A stretch of 64,000 bases of DNA from Thiodiazotropha sp040793985 (GTDB lineage: Bacteria > Pseudomonadota > Gammaproteobacteria > Chromatiales > Chromatiaceae). Positions 63,690-64,000 of this stretch are shown here, piece after piece. Each line of letters begins with the position of its first letter. The first letter of the stretch is position 1. The notes under the pieces were generated by a model. It saw nothing but the letters and a program-made list of their open reading frames with translations. It was not told where the DNA came from and ran no database searches. The stretch spans positions 1-64,000 of the forward strand of contig JBFNJI010000006.1 in the NCBI GenBank assembly GCA_040793985.1. The letters are read 5' to 3'. A program made the translations under genes and the position numbers.

Positions 63690-64000
63690 ATGGCGATGTT
63701 ACGCAGTGGCCGTCACTTCGATACCGATCCATTCACCGACCTGTTGTTCAATGCGCTGCTCGCATTTACCTTTCTCTTTCTTGTCGCCTTGATGTTTCTG
63801 AATCCGCCGGCGAAGAGCGGCACCATCAATCCCAAGGCGGACTTTCTGATCTCTGTGACCTGGGCCGACAACAGCCCCGATGACATCGATACCTGGGTGG
63901 AGGGACCGAGTGGCGAATTGGTCTGGTTTAAGAATCCCCAGGCCAGCCTGATGCATCTCGACAGAGATGACCGTGGCATGGCTAATGACACCCTGCTCAT
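63690..64000 (+). CDS. ExbD/TolR-like partner protein, N-terminal part (runs off the right edge)
   Basis: The first ~103 residues are visible. A short cytoplasmic tail precedes one membrane helix (about 18-38). The sequence DPFTDLLFNALLAFTFLFL aligns with the TPFIDVMLVLLIIFM pattern of ExbD, placing Asp17 at the proton-carrying aspartate. After the helix the periplasmic part (SVTWADNSPDDIDTWVEGPSGELVWF) does not look like standard ExbD and may be a new effector domain. The remainder is beyond the window. Confidence 0.7.
   Translation, partial: MAMLRSGRHFDTDPFTDLLFNALLAFTFLFLVALMFLNPPAKSGTINPKADFLISVTWADNSPDDIDTWVEGPSGELVWFKNPQASLMHLDRDDRGMANDTLL

Overview
The window looks like a chromosomal segment of a gammaproteobacterium of moderate GC content. 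The housekeeping genes (valS, infA, clpA/clpS, mnmA-hflD-purB, rluE, roxA) have typical gammaproteobacterial sequences and order. An H2-sensing and [NiFe]-hydrogenase maturation cluster, assimilatory nitrate uptake, pyruvate phosphate dikinase, a diheme cytochrome and a bacteriohemerythrin suggest a lithotroph or autotroph of redox-gradient habitats, such as a relative of sulfur-oxidising Chromatiales. That placement is inference; no rRNA or tRNA gene was found.

Positions 1-11723 carry a c-di-GMP-controlled surface-adhesion system of the Lap type. It comprises a giant adhesin running off the left edge, its type I secretion ATPase and membrane-fusion protein, a LuxR-type regulator, the periplasmic protease LapG and the c-di-GMP receptor LapD. 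The adhesin has the retention module and a TAAG site expected for LapG cleavage. Positions 11866-17660 hold divergent ppdK and valS. Positions 17891-30346 are mostly housekeeping: a tautomerase, an exported intradiol dioxygenase, infA, clpA/clpS, a cold-shock protein, rluE-mnmA-hflD-purB, a helical lipoprotein, and the ribosomal oxygenase roxA coupled to an acetyltransferase fusion. A candidate small RNA sits between clpS and csp.

Positions 30480-37322 hold a nitrate assimilation operon on the minus strand (nrtA, nrtB, nrtD-like, nasA, then a single-domain globin). It is preceded by a near-perfect sigma-54 promoter and a leader with a T9 tract. Positions 38180-42075 are more irregular: a Nudix hydrolase, a small metzincin-like protease, a broken rhombosortase-like gene, and a VIT/vWA protein with a GlyGly-CTERM tail, the signal that rhombosortases process. 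A diguanylate cyclase follows at 42758-44767.

Positions 44829-60602 form one minus-strand hydrogenase gene array: hupDFGHIJK, hypABCDE, hypX, hoxA, hoxJ, hoxB, hoxC. HoxBC is the H2-sensing regulatory hydrogenase; HoxJ and HoxA are its kinase and NtrC-type regulator. A strong sigma-54 promoter lies 41 bases upstream of hupD. No catalytic uptake hydrogenase (hupSL) and no hypF are in the window, so both must be elsewhere. Three unusually large gaps in this otherwise tightly packed array each contain a related palindromic repeat with 10-base-periodic arms, and a fourth copy lies upstream of roxA. The right end (60922-64000) has a bacteriohemerythrin, a diheme c-type cytochrome, and the start of an ExbB/ExbD-like ion-channel pair cut by the window edge.
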